Positions 34,854-47,500 are shown, counted from the first letter of the stretch. The stretch: DNA of 64,000 bases from Hymenoscyphus infarciens (GCA_001414345.1 LLCB01000018.1:248001-312000), one strand, 5' to 3'. Translations and numbers: made by a program. The notes: a model not told the origin generated them from the sequence alone.

Positions 34854-35847
34854 ACATCTTCATTCAAGCTCTTAAATTTACCAAAAACTTCGTATGGTAA
34901 CACCTAGCATGCTATTTTGAAAACAAGTACACCTCGACATGGGTGTACTGTTGGTTAAATTAACGTATCTAAAATCTAAAAACAACTAGCGTTCTCCTAA
35001 ATTTGATTTAGAAAGTGACCCGTGATTCCTTGTGGTAAGATAGAATGTCCTCCAAAATCCTCGCTTAAAATGGTACATTCAGAAGTGGGTAGATTTAGGT
35101 GCTTTTAGATAGCATCAACCGTATTAAGGTATGAACACAAAGAAGCCAAAAAGCTTGAGAATCTCCGATGTGAACTGTTTTGATAAGCGACGGCGTGAGA
35201 TGCGGGGTGGGGGGGATCAAAAGTACATTGAGGAAGAGAGAGAATCCTTGATAATTCTGCAAGTCGATGACAACGGTGAAATATCTCTCGCCAAAGACGC
35301 TTTGCACTTTCACATCGTGAAGATCGGAGTAGGATACATATACAGGAGTGCTGGTTAATGTTTCCAGGAATTTGGAACATAGTATCACCTGGAACAGGAC
35401 TCCCGCAATACTCTGTTGAAAGGACTCGAACGAAAAGAACCGAAAAGAACCGTGACAGATCATATCTCTCTAAGTAGACACTCAAAATACAGTCCTACTT
35501 GAGTTTTTGTATGGCTAGCGCAGGCATCTGATGCAACGCCACCTGAAAGCCTGAACAAAAGGCACATTGAACAAAATGGCAGGGGTAAACTAAAACCCAG
35601 ACAAACACTCATAAAGGAAAGAAAAATCAAAACCATCTCAGGGAGCTCTTAGCAAAATAAAAAGGTAGTCCTTGAAGGAACAAAAATCGTAAGCATCTAA
35701 ATTATGCAGCTATGCACAAAAAAAATCTCCATTTCTTACACATCCCTTATATCCCCTCAAAATTTAATTGAGAAAAATCCCAGGAATAAAACCGGGTCAT
35801 CATGATATTGTTTTTTTCTTCCATTCATTCAATACAAGCGTAAACAT
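34854..35847. other. Intergenic region
   Basis: Between broken copy B and the 3' end of eIF3d. I see no gene. There is a CGAACGAAAAGAACCGAAAAGAACCG short direct repeat at about 35427-35452. Confidence 0.4.
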
Positions 35848-37698
35848 CTATTCCTCAACCTCTTCTTGCTCCTCAATCATCTCACCCTCCCCATCATCCT
35901 CGAAACTTCCCATGGGGACTTCATACAACCGCAAAATTTGCTTGTTAGGGTCCTTGACCAAAACATATTTGCCCTCTTCGCGCTTGAGACACATGTCTGC
36001 AATTGTGCGGACAATACCCCAACCGTTGGAGAGACTCAAGTTCATTTGTTGAGCGAAATCGCGTGGCTTCCAGCCCACAACACCGAGAACAACGTGCTTG
36101 TCATTTGTCTTTGGGTTTGCACGAGAGACGAATCTATTTGTGTTAGTAAGAAATTGGAGAAAGTGTTGGAGATAAAACTTACCCAAGCTTCATGACATCG
36201 GCACGGGCCATGATACTTTGAACAGTCCATCTTGCAAGCTTGCAACTGTTGTTCTTCATTTCTGTAGCAACAACAGCACCACGTTGGCCGACCAACTTCG
36301 TTCTCCAGTCCAAAGCTCCACCGCTGCCTTGTGCCTTATGGTCGAACTCGTTCAAAGCCTTAACTGTGATGAATTGATCTTCACCGCTGATGGCGTTCTT
36401 CTGGACAGCATCAATTTCTGTTCGGACGATCAAGTGAACTGGATCCTCGTCATTAAGTGAGAGATCGAAACGACGGTATTTGTAAGCCTTGCTTGCAGGT
36501 GGCTCGGTCTCGGATTCTGGGTTGTAGAATGGATTCTCGTGTGTCATCTCAACCTTTTGGTTCTCGTTCTCCAGCATGACTTGGTTAGCGAAGTTGTGGT
36601 TGATGTATGTTGCCTCCTCAGCCAAAGCACTAGGTTGGTTGATCGCATCTTTGCTTCCCTCGGATGCATCCATAGGTGCGTCTGCTGCGTTCTCGTTCAC
36701 AGTAACCATATCCAGAGTGGCATTATCTCTCTTGTCGAGGAAGACCTTGTTGCCCTGTCGGACAATGACAATATCCCAAGGGTAGACTGATCTAGGCGAG
36801 CACATAAGCATGGAGAGAATGCTGTCGGTGGCGAAAATTGTGGCCTCGTCCTTTTCAGCGAGTTCTTGAATAACGGGATCCGAGGAAGTTGTGACATTGT
36901 AGGCAGCTCGGTCAACAACGTTGAGTTTTCGCTCGGCACTCTTGACAGCTTGCTTGTCATATGATCGATCGTAGTAGTACAAGAAACCGTAATTTTCGAG
37001 ATCCTCTCCTTCGTCGGTATCGAGATTCAGCTTAGCCAGACGATTGAAATCAATCTCCTCCAGCATCTTCCAGTCCGGCTTAATGTTGACTGAAGCATCG
37101 CGATTTCGTTGTGGTTTGTCGTAATCCTTCCAGCCAAATCTTCTTCCTCCACGGGCACCGCCACGACCTCCTCTATCATTATAGTTGTTGTAACCTTGTT
37201 GCCCACCTCTTCCACCAACTCTCTGGAATTGACCTCGTCCGCCTCGGGTATCGCCTCGTCCTCCACGCTGTCCCCGCCCTCGTCCGAAAGCTCCTCCACG
37301 GCCAAATCTCGTCTTTGTCGATTCGCGAACGTTGCTCACAACAGAGAAAGAAGACTCATCTTCGGCAAGTTGAACTGCGAAAAGGGAAGATGTGCCAGCG
37401 CCGTAAACTTGTTGATCTAGTAAAAAGTCAGTATTCCATTGTCGCATTTTCCAGCCAAAACCAGGTCGTTTTTCGAGATCCTACCTCTGTAGTTCCGGTT
37501 GTATTGTTGTCTTCCACCTCTGCCATCTCGTCCATCCTTGCCCTCAGTGGTCCAGTCGGCCATGCGACCCAGCTTGTCGCCCTTGGAGTATGGAGCGTAG
37601 GGGACGCCATCTAGAGTCGTTTCGCTCGAGGTTGGGGGGCCCCATGAGTCCTCTGACGGCAGTGCCGAGATGATATCGGAGAGGGAGATAGGTGCCAT
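35848..37698 (-). CDS. EIF3D: Translation initiation factor eIF3 subunit D
   Basis: eIF3d subunit of the eIF3 complex, which brings the 40S ribosome to mRNA; in the cytoplasm this subunit can also bind the 5' cap. Exons 37698-37485, 37416-36183 and 36133-35848 give 577 residues, the usual size. It starts [20 protein letters not shown] (family: W-G-P near the N-terminus). It has the basic RGG-rich block ([20 protein letters not shown]), then [62 protein letters not shown] core, and [20 protein letters not shown]. It ends in a Glu-rich tail (EEQEEVEE). Intron junctions are MKLG|FVSRANP and RNYR|DQQVYG. A constitutive housekeeping gene is expected. Confidence 0.96.
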
Positions 37699-38493
37699 GA
37701 TTGCGACGGCGTGGTGTTGACTGGATTTTTGAGACTTTCGCTTTGTGGAAAGTTTTGGTGGGGCACCCCTGCAACTTCTGAACTCCAGCCGATAAGTGAT
37801 CCACGTGATGCCGATATTCTGAGAACCATGGACCGTTTATCGCAATCGTTCGGCCCCGAGATTCACTAATTTTCAGTACTTATTTCTGTCCTTTACGAAA
37901 CGTCAAAACACATCATGGCCTCTTGACTTTCTCGAGAGAGGTTTTCAACCTCAAGTGATCGTCATTTAGAGAGGTGAACCACCTAGGCAGTGATACATGT
38001 ACAAAATAGTAAGAATAAGGAATACAGCTAGATACTTGAGAGAAGCAATTTGGCGTTCCTGAATAGATAAAATATGTTGTCTTCAACTAATACAGTCTCA
38101 AATAGTCGAAAATAATCTGGTTCCATTTTCCAAACGACATACTATCCGACCTCACATACGCATACATAAATCCACTTTTTTCTTCAGGAGATCCATTCCG
38201 GGTTACCGTTTCCCCGTTGCCTTCTTGTTTGCCAACTCAGAGGCTTGGGGTTAGATTGAGGAATCGCTTCTAATTCGGTAGCAACGTAGGTAAGCTCTTA
38301 CCACTGTAACTTGAATAATTTATCAGAGGGATGATTTGCTACGAGTATTTCCCTCTCTACTCGCTTTCTCATCTTGGGCCGCTGACCAGCAAAGAATTAC
38401 GGGACTCGTTTTCCCTCCAGCGCTTTGGTTTACAAGTAGGTATTGTTCCATGTAGTACCGAGCTCTAGTTTTTAATGAGCAAAAATGATACCC
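37699..38493. other. Intergenic region
   Basis: Holds the eIF3d promoter and the 3' flank of the flavoprotein gene. No element is recognised. Confidence 0.4.
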
Positions 38494-40488
38494 TCATCTC
38501 CTAATCACACCTCCCACCGCTCTCCCAACATTCTCCCCAACAACCCAGCTCCAATCCACACCACTCACAACCCCCTCCCCCATTGAAGTCCCCCAGAGTC
38601 CCTCTCCCAACTTAAAATCTCCCAGTCCTTCCCCGCTACTCCTCGGTATACTGACCGGCCACGCATTATCAATCTTCCATCCGGAACCCTCCTTTACATT
38701 CTCTCCACCGAAGATATCATCAATGTCCCTAGCGGAAAGTGCAGAGTCAGAGAGAACACGATAGAGAGAAGTGTTGTTGACTAGTGATTGAGTTGAGAGG
38801 GTATAAATTTGTCGCAAGTAGGTGAGTTCATAGATTTGAGGGTGGTGAAAATTGGGGGGAGTCTGTGTAGGGAGGAGGGTGCCGAGAGTGCTGAAGCGAG
38901 GTGGCGAGGTTGTGGATATGAATGTTATGTGGACCGGTCTGTATAAGACTTCTCCTCTCTCTTCGGTAACCCCATTCTCCGACTGAAGAATTGACGAGTT
39001 CCACGGTGCAGCTATTACGACATGGTCGAAGGCCTCGTACTCTATCTCTGCACTCTCATTCATTCTCGATTTTGTTTCCAGAACCCACATCTTCTTCCCC
39101 TCCTCGACTATCTCCCTTTTCATCGCAGTGACTGCGGTGTTCAAGTTGATCTTCGCACCACTCTTAACCGCGAATTTGTGCAGAACTTCATGAACTCCAC
39201 CACCTTCCCCTTTAAAACAAGTCTCCCCATTCTCCCTCTTCAAAACAACAGACAAAGCGAGATCTGAAATCTCCTCAATTTCAGACCCACATTGTCGTCT
39301 AACCTGTGGTCGTATGATCTCCTCCACATACTTTCCTTCAACACCATTTTTCCCCAATCTCTCCATGGCTCCCAATCCAGCAGCACCCGTCATGCCGCCT
39401 TGTTCCAAAATCTCCCAAACACTATTATAGCTTGCAGCTCTAGAGTGACTCGGGAACGAACTCTTCCTCATCATCTCTGTAAAACCACCTTCCGTACCAT
39501 CGGGTAATACAGAAGCACGCCAGACAGAAGCTCCATATTTCCAAATTAGTTTCATCCAGTTTCCCCAATCTACCTTCCCTCGTGGTCTTGATATTTCCGC
39601 AACAACATTTCCTCCATCCCAAAACCCCGTTTTCGTTATTGTGGGTGCGAAATTCTTTTCCAGTCCGTAGTTGAATGCCAATTCGCTCTTGGCTCGCGCG
39701 CGGAGGATGGAATTATGTGCTAAGCAAGAGGTGGTCAGATCTTCAAGATGGAGTTCCTTTGCTAGGATCGAATTTTCGTGAGAGGGGAAGGGGAGAGTTA
39801 AGCGACCTCCTAAAGTGGGGTTCTGATCAAAGATGGTTATTTGGAGTTGGACTTCTTTTGATCTAGAGTAGAGGAGGGAGATTTGAGAGAGGGTGTAGGC
39901 TGTTGATATTCCTGCTGGGCCGGCGCCTGGAGATAAGTCAGTACTAGTCCACAATCAAACATCCATCCTTTCCCACCCCCGCACCCCTGATATACAACAA
40001 CCTAAAATTAAAAGAAAAAGGGGTAAAATAGATTAGAATCCAAAGACTCGGGTTAGTAAATTAGAATCCGCCCAAAGAAGTACTAACAGATGCCAAACAA
40101 CAAAAAAAATCACCAACCCACCTACAACCCCGATTTTCACAATCTCCACCACCCTCGGCACGTCCACAACCCAACTCTTCCATAAACTCCTCCCCATGAG
40201 CACCAAGCTAGCCAACACACCACCGACAAAAATCCCCGTCAAGATGGCGGGAATCCAATTCGATATTTTCGCTCCTTGCTTCCGGTCATCACGTTGCTGG
40301 ATCCATAATCCCCGTATTTCGGGAGATATTTCCGGTCGACTGTGGAGTGTGCATACATGTCTTTCATTTATTCTTTGTTGTAGGAGGGATGTTTGCTCGT
40401 TCACTTCGTGGGATGTGTATGGTGGTGGGGGGTCCTCTCTCCTTGTGCTACTTGATTTGTAGGATGGAGGACGAGAGGGTCGCGACAT
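38494..40488 (-). CDS. Membrane-anchored prenylcysteine oxidase-like flavoprotein
   Basis: Two exons, 40488-40122 and 39926-38494 (195-bp intron), give 599 residues. The join produces the FAD-binding start KIGVVG|AGPAGISTAYTL at about residue 122, followed by IFDQNPTLGGRL, as in prenylcysteine oxidase/lyase. That enzyme degrades farnesyl- or geranylgeranyl-cysteine left from prenylated proteins, giving free cysteine and an aldehyde. Further family features are the VWEILEQGGM and VGGVHEVLHKFAVKSGAKI-type segments and an AFDHVVIAAPW FAD loop. Unusually, a Pro-rich cytosolic tail (PPPPYTSHEVNEQTSLLQQ) and a membrane segment at about 83-105 (IPAILTGIFVGGVLASLVLMG) precede the flavin domain, so the enzyme is a type II membrane protein instead of carrying a cleaved signal. 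Family level is secure. The exact substrate is inferred. Confidence 0.85.
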
Positions 40489-41071
40489 GGTTTCTTGTTT
40501 GATCGTGGTGTTGAACTTGATCGTGATTTGGAAATTGGTCGTGCTGAATGAGATCTTAAGTTGGATGGATGAGGGGTTACATAAGGTATTATCGTGGCTG
40601 AGGGACGTTGTGTAACCTAACTGGTGACTCGGTGAGGCTGCAGCTGGACCATAGCCTTGCTGCCTATTTTTTGGGGGCCAAATTGGATAACGATTGAATA
40701 CTGATGATTGAATTTAATCTGAGTTGAGAAAGTTATTGGTAGAGTGAAATTACTTACCGGAAATGTCTGCTAGGTAGTTTTCGACTCTGAATGATAGTTC
40801 CAATAACGAAATTGATGATTGTAAGCATTTCTTGGTCAAAGAGAAAGAATCCATATGTACAATTTGTGATCTGACTTAGCTAATAGCCATGCCTAATAAG
40901 AACTACCTATATACATAAACAACCCATCACATGACATATTTACCAAATCAACTCCCAAAACCTTAAGTCCACGTTGACGATAATCAATCATAACGAAGAA
41001 CAAGCGCACCACCACCTCGCCTTCGAGTGGATACTCCCACCCACCACCACACCCTTCCTCAAAACATCCCA
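40489..41071. other. Intergenic region
   Basis: Promoter of the flavoprotein gene and 3' flank of the small membrane protein. It lacks coding or repeat features that I can support. Confidence 0.4.
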
Positions 41072-41662
41072 TCAAGGTTCATCATACCACTCCCTCCCAC
41101 CAAAGACATCCTCCCTCCTCCCCAAAATCTCCTTCCCCCCCTTCGGTCCACTCCCAGCATGCATCCACCCCAAACAAGCAACAACAAACCCCACCAGCGT
41201 CAACACAACAAAAACCATTCCCACCATCTCAACCACACTCCTAACCCTCAATTTCCTCTTCTGTCTCACACCCCCAATCGCATTCCCACCAACCATACTA
41301 TCACTTAAAACCCCATCTTCATCTCCTGCCACCCTTTCCCCATTTCCTAATCCCTCACTGTTACCCACATTCTCAGATTTCCACCAAGCAGTAGCCTTCC
41401 CCGGGAAATACTTAGAAAAAGAAATAGGTGAGTGACCAGATCCCACAGGCGAGCGTGTAGGGCCAACCCGTGTGCTAGCCTCAGAAATTGGAGAGAAAGG
41501 ACTGGCTTCCTCGGAGGCTTTTGAGAGGGGAGAGGGAAGATCGAGGTATGTCGTGTCCATTGAGGGACGATTTGGGACTGAGAGGGAGACCTGGGAGAGA
41601 TCTTGACCTTCGTCTGCGGTGGCTAGGAGACGGGATTGGACTCGGGAGGCGCGGAAGGGCAT
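41072..41662 (-). CDS. Small single-pass membrane protein, unrecognised
   Basis: A 196-residue intronless protein that I do not recognise. The N-terminal ~140 residues are Ser/Pro-rich and look disordered (DLPSPLSKASEEASPFSPISE), with WWKSEN in the middle. A basic stretch RQKRKLRVRS precedes one strong membrane helix (VVEMVGMVFVVLTLVGFVVACLGWM cut at about 143-168), and a short Gly/Arg-rich tail follows. By the positive-inside rule the N-terminus faces the cytosol. It lies in a minus-strand run between the acyltransferase and flavoprotein genes, whose membranes it could share, but no functional link is shown. The start ATG at 41662 has a plausible context, and the codon pattern is regular throughout. 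Confidence 0.65.
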   Translation of the reverse strand: MPFRASRVQSRLLATADEGQDLSQVSLSVPNRPSMDTTYLDLPSPLSKASEEASPFSPISEASTRVGPTRSPVGSGHSPISFSKYFPGKATAWWKSENVGNSEGLGNGERVAGDEDGVLSDSMVGGNAIGGVRQKRKLRVRSVVEMVGMVFVVLTLVGFVVACLGWMHAGSGPKGGKEILGRREDVFGGREWYDEP

Positions 41663-42101
41663 TGTGCTTTATGTATATATTTCTGTTTCCTTGATGTTGG
41701 TCTGGGGTGTTGGCTAAGACTCGTGTGTCTGGACGAATGAGTGAAGCGAAAGTTTGGGGAGGGCAAAAATAGAGAATTGCGTTGGTTCGAAGGATGAGAG
41801 GTTAATCTCGGCCCTTCTTGTAAACTCTAGTCTAGGGAGTTTGACCCTTCGAGATGTATGTTCTGGAAGGTTGGTTGGAAATAGAGACCTAGAAAAGCCC
41901 CAAGATTTCTTTGTGCCTTGCCACTTAACGCGCCAGACGCCATTCTGAAATCGGGCCTGAATAGAAAAAAAATTGGAGATCAACACAAAGGAACGAAGCA
42001 CTACTCTTCTGGGAAATATCCTAATTGGTATCCTGAAGGGGCTATCGGCTACGGAAAAATGTGTAGCCACGTTCTGTGGCTATCCCTTACTTACTCGCGA
42101 T
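41663..42101. other. Intergenic region
   Basis: Short gap between two minus-strand genes. I see nothing beyond presumed promoter and 3' sequence. Confidence 0.4.
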
Positions 42102-43087
42102 TTAATATGCGATCTTGGTACGCGAGGCTGGCTGTCGCGACCACTCCTCTCTCTTCTCCTCCAAGAACTCCCCCTTTTCAATCCATCGTTTTTCTAGCCA
42201 TTTGGCTAATCCCGTATCGTCCATTGGCAAATCAACCAACGGGATTCTCTTCACATGTACATGGAATTTATATCCTCTTTTTCCACTCAAGTCCCCGCGA
42301 CTCAGCGACTCCCATATTGTTGGTGCTTCCAAAAATTTGTTTCCGTGTCCGTATGCGATGGTCATATCGTATACGGCTTTGACGTGAGTCGCTTTGCGCA
42401 AGTGCTGCACGGTGGTCACGAAGCCTTTCGTTCGTGGGTAGAGGAGATGTTTTGGGAGCGGTCTATCGTTTTCTTTGCACCATTCTTTCGCGATTTCGTA
42501 TTTCTTGGGGGTATATCGCGTTGCTTCGCTGAAACTAATCAACCCTGGAAAGTTGTCAGTTGGATGATGGTTTCTGCAAGCTCGACTCTGGACTCACAGG
42601 TTGGCCACTTCTTCACCACCACTCCCGAAAAAACGCGATCCAATTCCTTCTTATCCTTCAACCAATTCCTGCTGACCATTGGCATGCCCATGGCCCAGAT
42701 TCCCCAACCCAGCAGTGGAACCCAGCGAAGCTCTATTTTCGAGAACCAGCGACAACGTCCTAGCATGCCTGCGCGCACAGCCAATGCCTGAATCATGTAG
42801 AAGTCGGTCCAGGAAACATGGTTGGAGATGACAATGGCCGATTCTCCTTCTGGCAGTTCATCACCAGAGATGTTGATCTTTCCGCCGTTAAATACTTCGA
42901 ATATGGCTTGGATCCAATTCCAATTGCTGAATGCGACGGCCGAGGAGGCGTCGTAGACAAAGTTGGGGAAGAAATAGCTGACGGGCAAGAGAAGTGAGAG
43001 GATGAGATCCATGATCACCAAGTATAATGCCCATGGCCCGACCAGCAAGAGGCCGCGCAAGAAGAAGAAGAAATCCCCGACGGCCAT
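42102..43087 (-). CDS. PlsC-type lysophospholipid acyltransferase
   Basis: Two exons, 43087-42598 and 42544-42102 (53-bp intron), give 310 residues. The join is KKWPT|WLISFSEATRYTPKK, the T|GG codon coding Trp. It is an acyl-CoA-dependent acyltransferase acting on a lysophospholipid such as lysophosphatidic acid (AGPAT) or lysocardiolipin. Motif I is NHVSWTD at about 89-95 (His90, Asp95). The second block is FSKIELRWVPLLGWG, and motif III is FSEATR at about 168-173, where many members have FPEGTR or FVEGTR. Two membrane segments are at the N-terminus (about 10-40). The C-terminus is basic and hydrophilic, as in eukaryotic ER enzymes of the VPS66/CST26/AGPAT5 group; I cannot choose among these. 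Expected in ER or mitochondrial membranes. Confidence 0.9.
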
Positions 43088-44457
43088 TTTTTATTATTTT
43101 CTTGAGCTGTCTGAGGGATGGAGAAGGATGGATGGAATTGTTGTTGGCGGTCAACAAACCCATCTTTCTCTCCTGCATGTGAAGCCTCTCCGGTACCCCT
43201 CCTGCACCTCGCACCGCACTACCTTGGCTGCTCACTAGGTACGGGGAAACAGCTACAAGTACGGAGATACGACAAGCGGTGCTCAACTTTTAATTCTCGT
43301 CAGCCATCAACCTGGGAGATCGGGAGATCGGGAGATCTAGTCGATGGCCCCGAATGAACCGAAAGTCAAATAAATGAAAGCCGAGCTTCCGAAATCACGA
43401 CGGTGTGGTTGATGGGTAAGGGTAGTTCGTAAGACTTTGGCTGTTTACTTAATATCCAGGCTTCTTTTTTTGTTATGAAAGATAGTAGTATACTGGAAAC
43501 AAGTTTCGAGGTTGAACTTGAAATACTGGTTCTTCGGCTCCAGCTTGATAAACTCTAAGTCTCCAGCTTTTAGTCTAGATTGCGGGGAAGCATACATACT
43601 CGAGCACAGGACTCGTACGAGTCTCCCATCATCACACAGGAGATATTTGCATTTGCATTTGCATTTGGTCATATCCTAATAGGATTGGACCTTTCCTTAT
43701 ATGAGCCAAGCTCCTTATATCCTGATAAAGTACTTTCGAGTTTTCCCCGGTACCTGCACCAATGGATGAGCATGGAGAGCAGCCGTAGGAACCCAACTAG
43801 GCAGCTTCAAAGGCTTTGCAGGTGCAAGGTCACTTTAGAAACCAAGTGGAAACCAAGTGGTTACCAATGAAAAGTCCAGAACACATTCTGAATAAGCCTG
43901 GGCAGCTGGAAATGCCTTAGGGGGAGCGGAGCTAGAGTAGACCACCATCCGCCCGCTTATGCTTCTTTTCCCAGCCTTCCATTGCCTTCTTCCGTAAGAA
44001 TTGTCTCTTTTCTCACCTGCTTCCTCACTCTGCAATTGTTTCGCCCACCACGTACCAATATATTGCGAATCCATTGAGAGTCTTCGATTTATCGGTCCTG
44101 ACCAAACCGAGTTCTCTTCCGCAAACCCCGAATCACTATACATCGCAATAAGAATTGCTATATCAACCCAATCGTCGTGTTTCTATTGCTGCACTGCCTC
44201 CACGAGTGAGCGTCGAGCGAAGAAGTCAGTCAGTACCCGGGTGACGGGAGCCGTACGCTTTCTACATTGTTTATGAATGGGCGCATCCTCCTGTTCAATC
44301 CAATTTCAAATAACACAATTACATCGGCATTTCCTCCGACTTTCTGCTTCAGAAATATACAAAAGAACACCACACACGTCGCGATTCAACAGCTTCCCCG
44401 AATCTACAAATTTGAGGTGGGCAACATCCTTGCAGCGATCAACCGCTTCTCGTTCTC
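43088..44457. other. Intergenic region (divergent promoters)
   Basis: Between the divergent acyltransferase and bZIP genes. Contains three copies of CGGGAGAT at 43316-43340 and four of ATTTGC near 43647-43670. The 5' exon of the bZIP gene may begin in its last 200 bp. Confidence 0.45.
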
Positions 44458-46073
44458 GTGGTCCCCGATTCCAGCGACCACAATCAATTCCAAATACCCC
44501 CCCCCCCCCCCGCCACAACATCTACCTACCCGCACGGTGTCGCAACACATCTCCCATTTGAGCCACGACCAGTCAGTCAAGACACTACATACCCGCAGTA
44601 TTGGTACGCCATGCACCATGTCTCTCGTACCTTCATTATCCACACGATCTGACAGTTCATGGAACATGGCTAACACCGATCGGACAAATCAGCAGGTTAA
44701 CCCAACACGATTCTGGCTTGAGCCCCGACTCGCAAGATCACAGAGACATGTCTCTCCCCTCTCCCGTCGATCAATATGGCAATAAGCTTAGTGGAAGTGG
44801 GTATGGCAGCAGCGGCCAGTCAGATAGTGGAAAGAGTCCGCTTTCAATGAGCTTGGGCTTCCTGAAGAACCTCACCGAGAAGAAATCTACTCGTGGTATG
44901 TATTTGGAACTACCAAAAGAATGGTTACACGGCTGATCCTTCGCAGTTGACGGTCAGCCACCAAAAAGAAGAGGCCCTAAGCCTGACAGCAAGCCTGCAT
45001 TAACGAGACGACAAGAACTGAATAGGCAGGCACAGCGGTAAGACGCACTTACTCTGCATATTGGCTTCATCGCTAATTCCGAATAGGACCCACCGCGAGC
45101 GAAAGGAATTGTATATCAAAGCGCTCGAACAGGAAGTCATCCACCTCAAGGAAAAATACACTATGGTTACTCGAAGCAAAGATTCCCTAGCCGAAGAAAA
45201 TCGCCAGTTGAAACAATTGTTGGCTCAACATGGCATACCATGGACTGGTACCGGAGGTGTCGATGAACTAGCTCAACAAGCCAACACCGGTTACACATCC
45301 AGCGGTAGCATATCAGGAAGCTACGCGCCAGGTTCCCAAACATACAGTCCACCTCCTCTAACCAACTCCTCGAACTCGAACCCGCAATTCACAAACCAGT
45401 CTCCGGGTGGTGTGAATGGATCAAACGGTGGCAGAAATATGGCTCAACAGCAAGTGCAACCAGGGGTTGATTATGATCAGGCGGGCATTGATTTTGTCTT
45501 AACGTACGCCGATCCTTCAAGAGCCTACATGTCGCCTCCCCCACAAAACTGACGGCGGAATTTGCGCACGCACAGGCTCGAACGACCATGCATGAATCAT
45601 CTAGACATCCTCGTCGAGCTATCCAGTAACGACGGAGGCCCAATGTGCGGTCATTCCCTGATGGCATCCTGTCCCCCGGCGGTGAAAGTAGAAACCGATA
45701 TCCCATTTGGCCACGGACCGAGGCAGAATCCAGTAGCACAGAAGACGTGGGATCTATCGAAGACGGACCTGGCAAATCTACTCGATTTGAGTAAACGACT
45801 TGATCTCGATGGCGAGATTACTCCTGTGATGGCTTGGGGAATGATCTTAGCTCACCCGAGCTTCTCGGAGTTGAGACCTGAACATTTTACGAAGTTGTCA
45901 CAGGAACTTGTGAATAAAATCCGTTGTTATGGGTATGTTTTCACCGTTCCTGGTGTCGGTTATCTCTTGCTAACAACCTTGCTAGATTCGGTGCCGTACT
46001 GGAAGAATTTGAGGTTCGAGATGCCCTGGCCAGTGTTTTTCACAGCGAGTCAGATGTGCCTATGATGTATTAG
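44458..46073 (+). CDS. AP-1-like bZIP transcription factor
   Basis: Fungal bZIP regulator with a Yap1/Pap1-type basic region. Exons: about 44458-44603, 44696-44895, 44947-45037, 45087-45503, 45576-45932 and 45986-46073. Introns are short and all joins stay in frame. The basic region is ALTRRQELNRQAQRTHRERK (N-x2-A-Q-x2-x-R), and the leucine zipper is YIKALEQEVIHLKEK...LAEENRQLKQLL. The tail contains LERPCMNHLDIL, CGHSLMASCPP, LDLSKRLDLDGEITPVMAWG and CYG|FGAVLEEFEVRDAL, a conserved C-terminal module of a fungal AP-1 subgroup. Relatives control oxidative-stress or secondary-metabolite genes. The 5' end is doubtful: the Pro-rich first exon has no in-frame ATG, only a GTG at 44458, and a C15 run at 44497-44511; the first ATG inside is at 44750. 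Acceptor CAGCAG (44690-44695) allows two splice products one residue apart. Confidence 0.85.
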
Positions 46074-47267
46074 TCTCACGAGGAAAAAGTTGGATTTATG
46101 TGCACGCATTCACGTAGGTTGATGATAATGGCGTAGGCGTATGATATGTCACTTTGAAAATCGAACCAGCCTGTTTTCAACTACTTCAATCAAGTCTCTG
46201 ATCTACTTTAATTCTCTCCTAGCTCGATCTCCGAATTTTCTTCTTTTTGGTACTACCCACTTTAACTTATCATTTCTTTCTCTTACCATCTATTGCGTTG
46301 TTGACTTGCCTTGGTCAACTGGACACGGAACGCGAGGCACTCACCTCACAGAAACGCAGAGTGAAAGAACATTTACCACGCTAATAGCTGAACAGAATAA
46401 TAAACGCAATGCTATACCTACAAATACACCTACATTCCAACCCTTCCATTCAAAAGCTGGCACTTCGAAGTCATGTTTTGCTGAGAGAGATGCTATTTGA
46501 TATAGAAATCTAATGTCCTTGAGTTTCCCCTCGAGTACATACAGATTCCTCCATGTACCACAACCACCAACAACAGCACACTCCCCTGCAGCACCCTAAA
46601 GTTAACAGCAAAAACAAAAATCACCACCAACGATTATCAATTCCAATAGGACAGGACAAGTACAGAATAAAGTCCAGCTTTCGTCCCCAGACTTGGGTCG
46701 GTGGAGGGTTTCCCCCCACCACTTCCCACTACGGACAACGTGTCTTGATGAAAATGAACGTTGTCAGATTCCCTATCCCTTACACTCGGCAGCCCCGCGG
46801 GGGGGCTTTAATACCCCACGGAAAGTACGATTGGGGATACGGGTATGGAGGTAAGTACCCCTCGCTTCTGGTGAATGTTAGTGAGATACAGACAATTTGC
46901 ACAACTCACTCACCTTTGCATTGGCATTGGAGCAGCAGCACCTAATTTGCGGCGTGATTTGGTCTTCCAGCGAGGTAGAGGAAGAGCTGGAGAGGAGTTT
47001 ATGAGCTCTGGATAACCTCCAAATCAGAAGCTTGCCAATGAAAGTGATATTGTCAGTTCTCGTGTCTTGTATTCTTGGGTACTCCGACAGGGTGTTTTAT
47101 GGAATGGGAGAGGGGGAGCTAAAGAGGATTTTCAAGCACTGGGTGTTGGCTGGGATCTTGATTGAGCACAAAGAGAGATACAGGGAAAGTGGCACAGTTC
47201 AAGATGTTTGAGAGAGTGAATTTTCTGTTCGGTAACCTCAGGAGCTTTGTTAAGAGAGACACCACCC

Positions 47268-47500
47268 ACCCCCAGAATCCATGTTCAATGAAGCCACCAC
47301 CGCTCCCCCATCGAAACATGAACTCATACACCCCACCCCAGAGAACCATGTTAAGAGGGACACCACCCCCTCTCATCGAAACATGAACTCATACACCCCA
47401 CCCCAGAAGACATGTTGAAAGGGACATCACCCCCTCTTAAACATGAACTCATCCACCATACCCAGAGAACATGTTAAGAGGGACACCACCCCCATCTAAA
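47268..47500. repeat. Irregular tandem repeat, ~65-bp unit
   Basis: The words AAACATGAACTCATACACC, CCCAGAGAACATGTTAAGAG and GGGACACCACCCCC recur four times with spacing of about 60-70 bp, the copies shortening from left to right. Confidence 0.7.
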
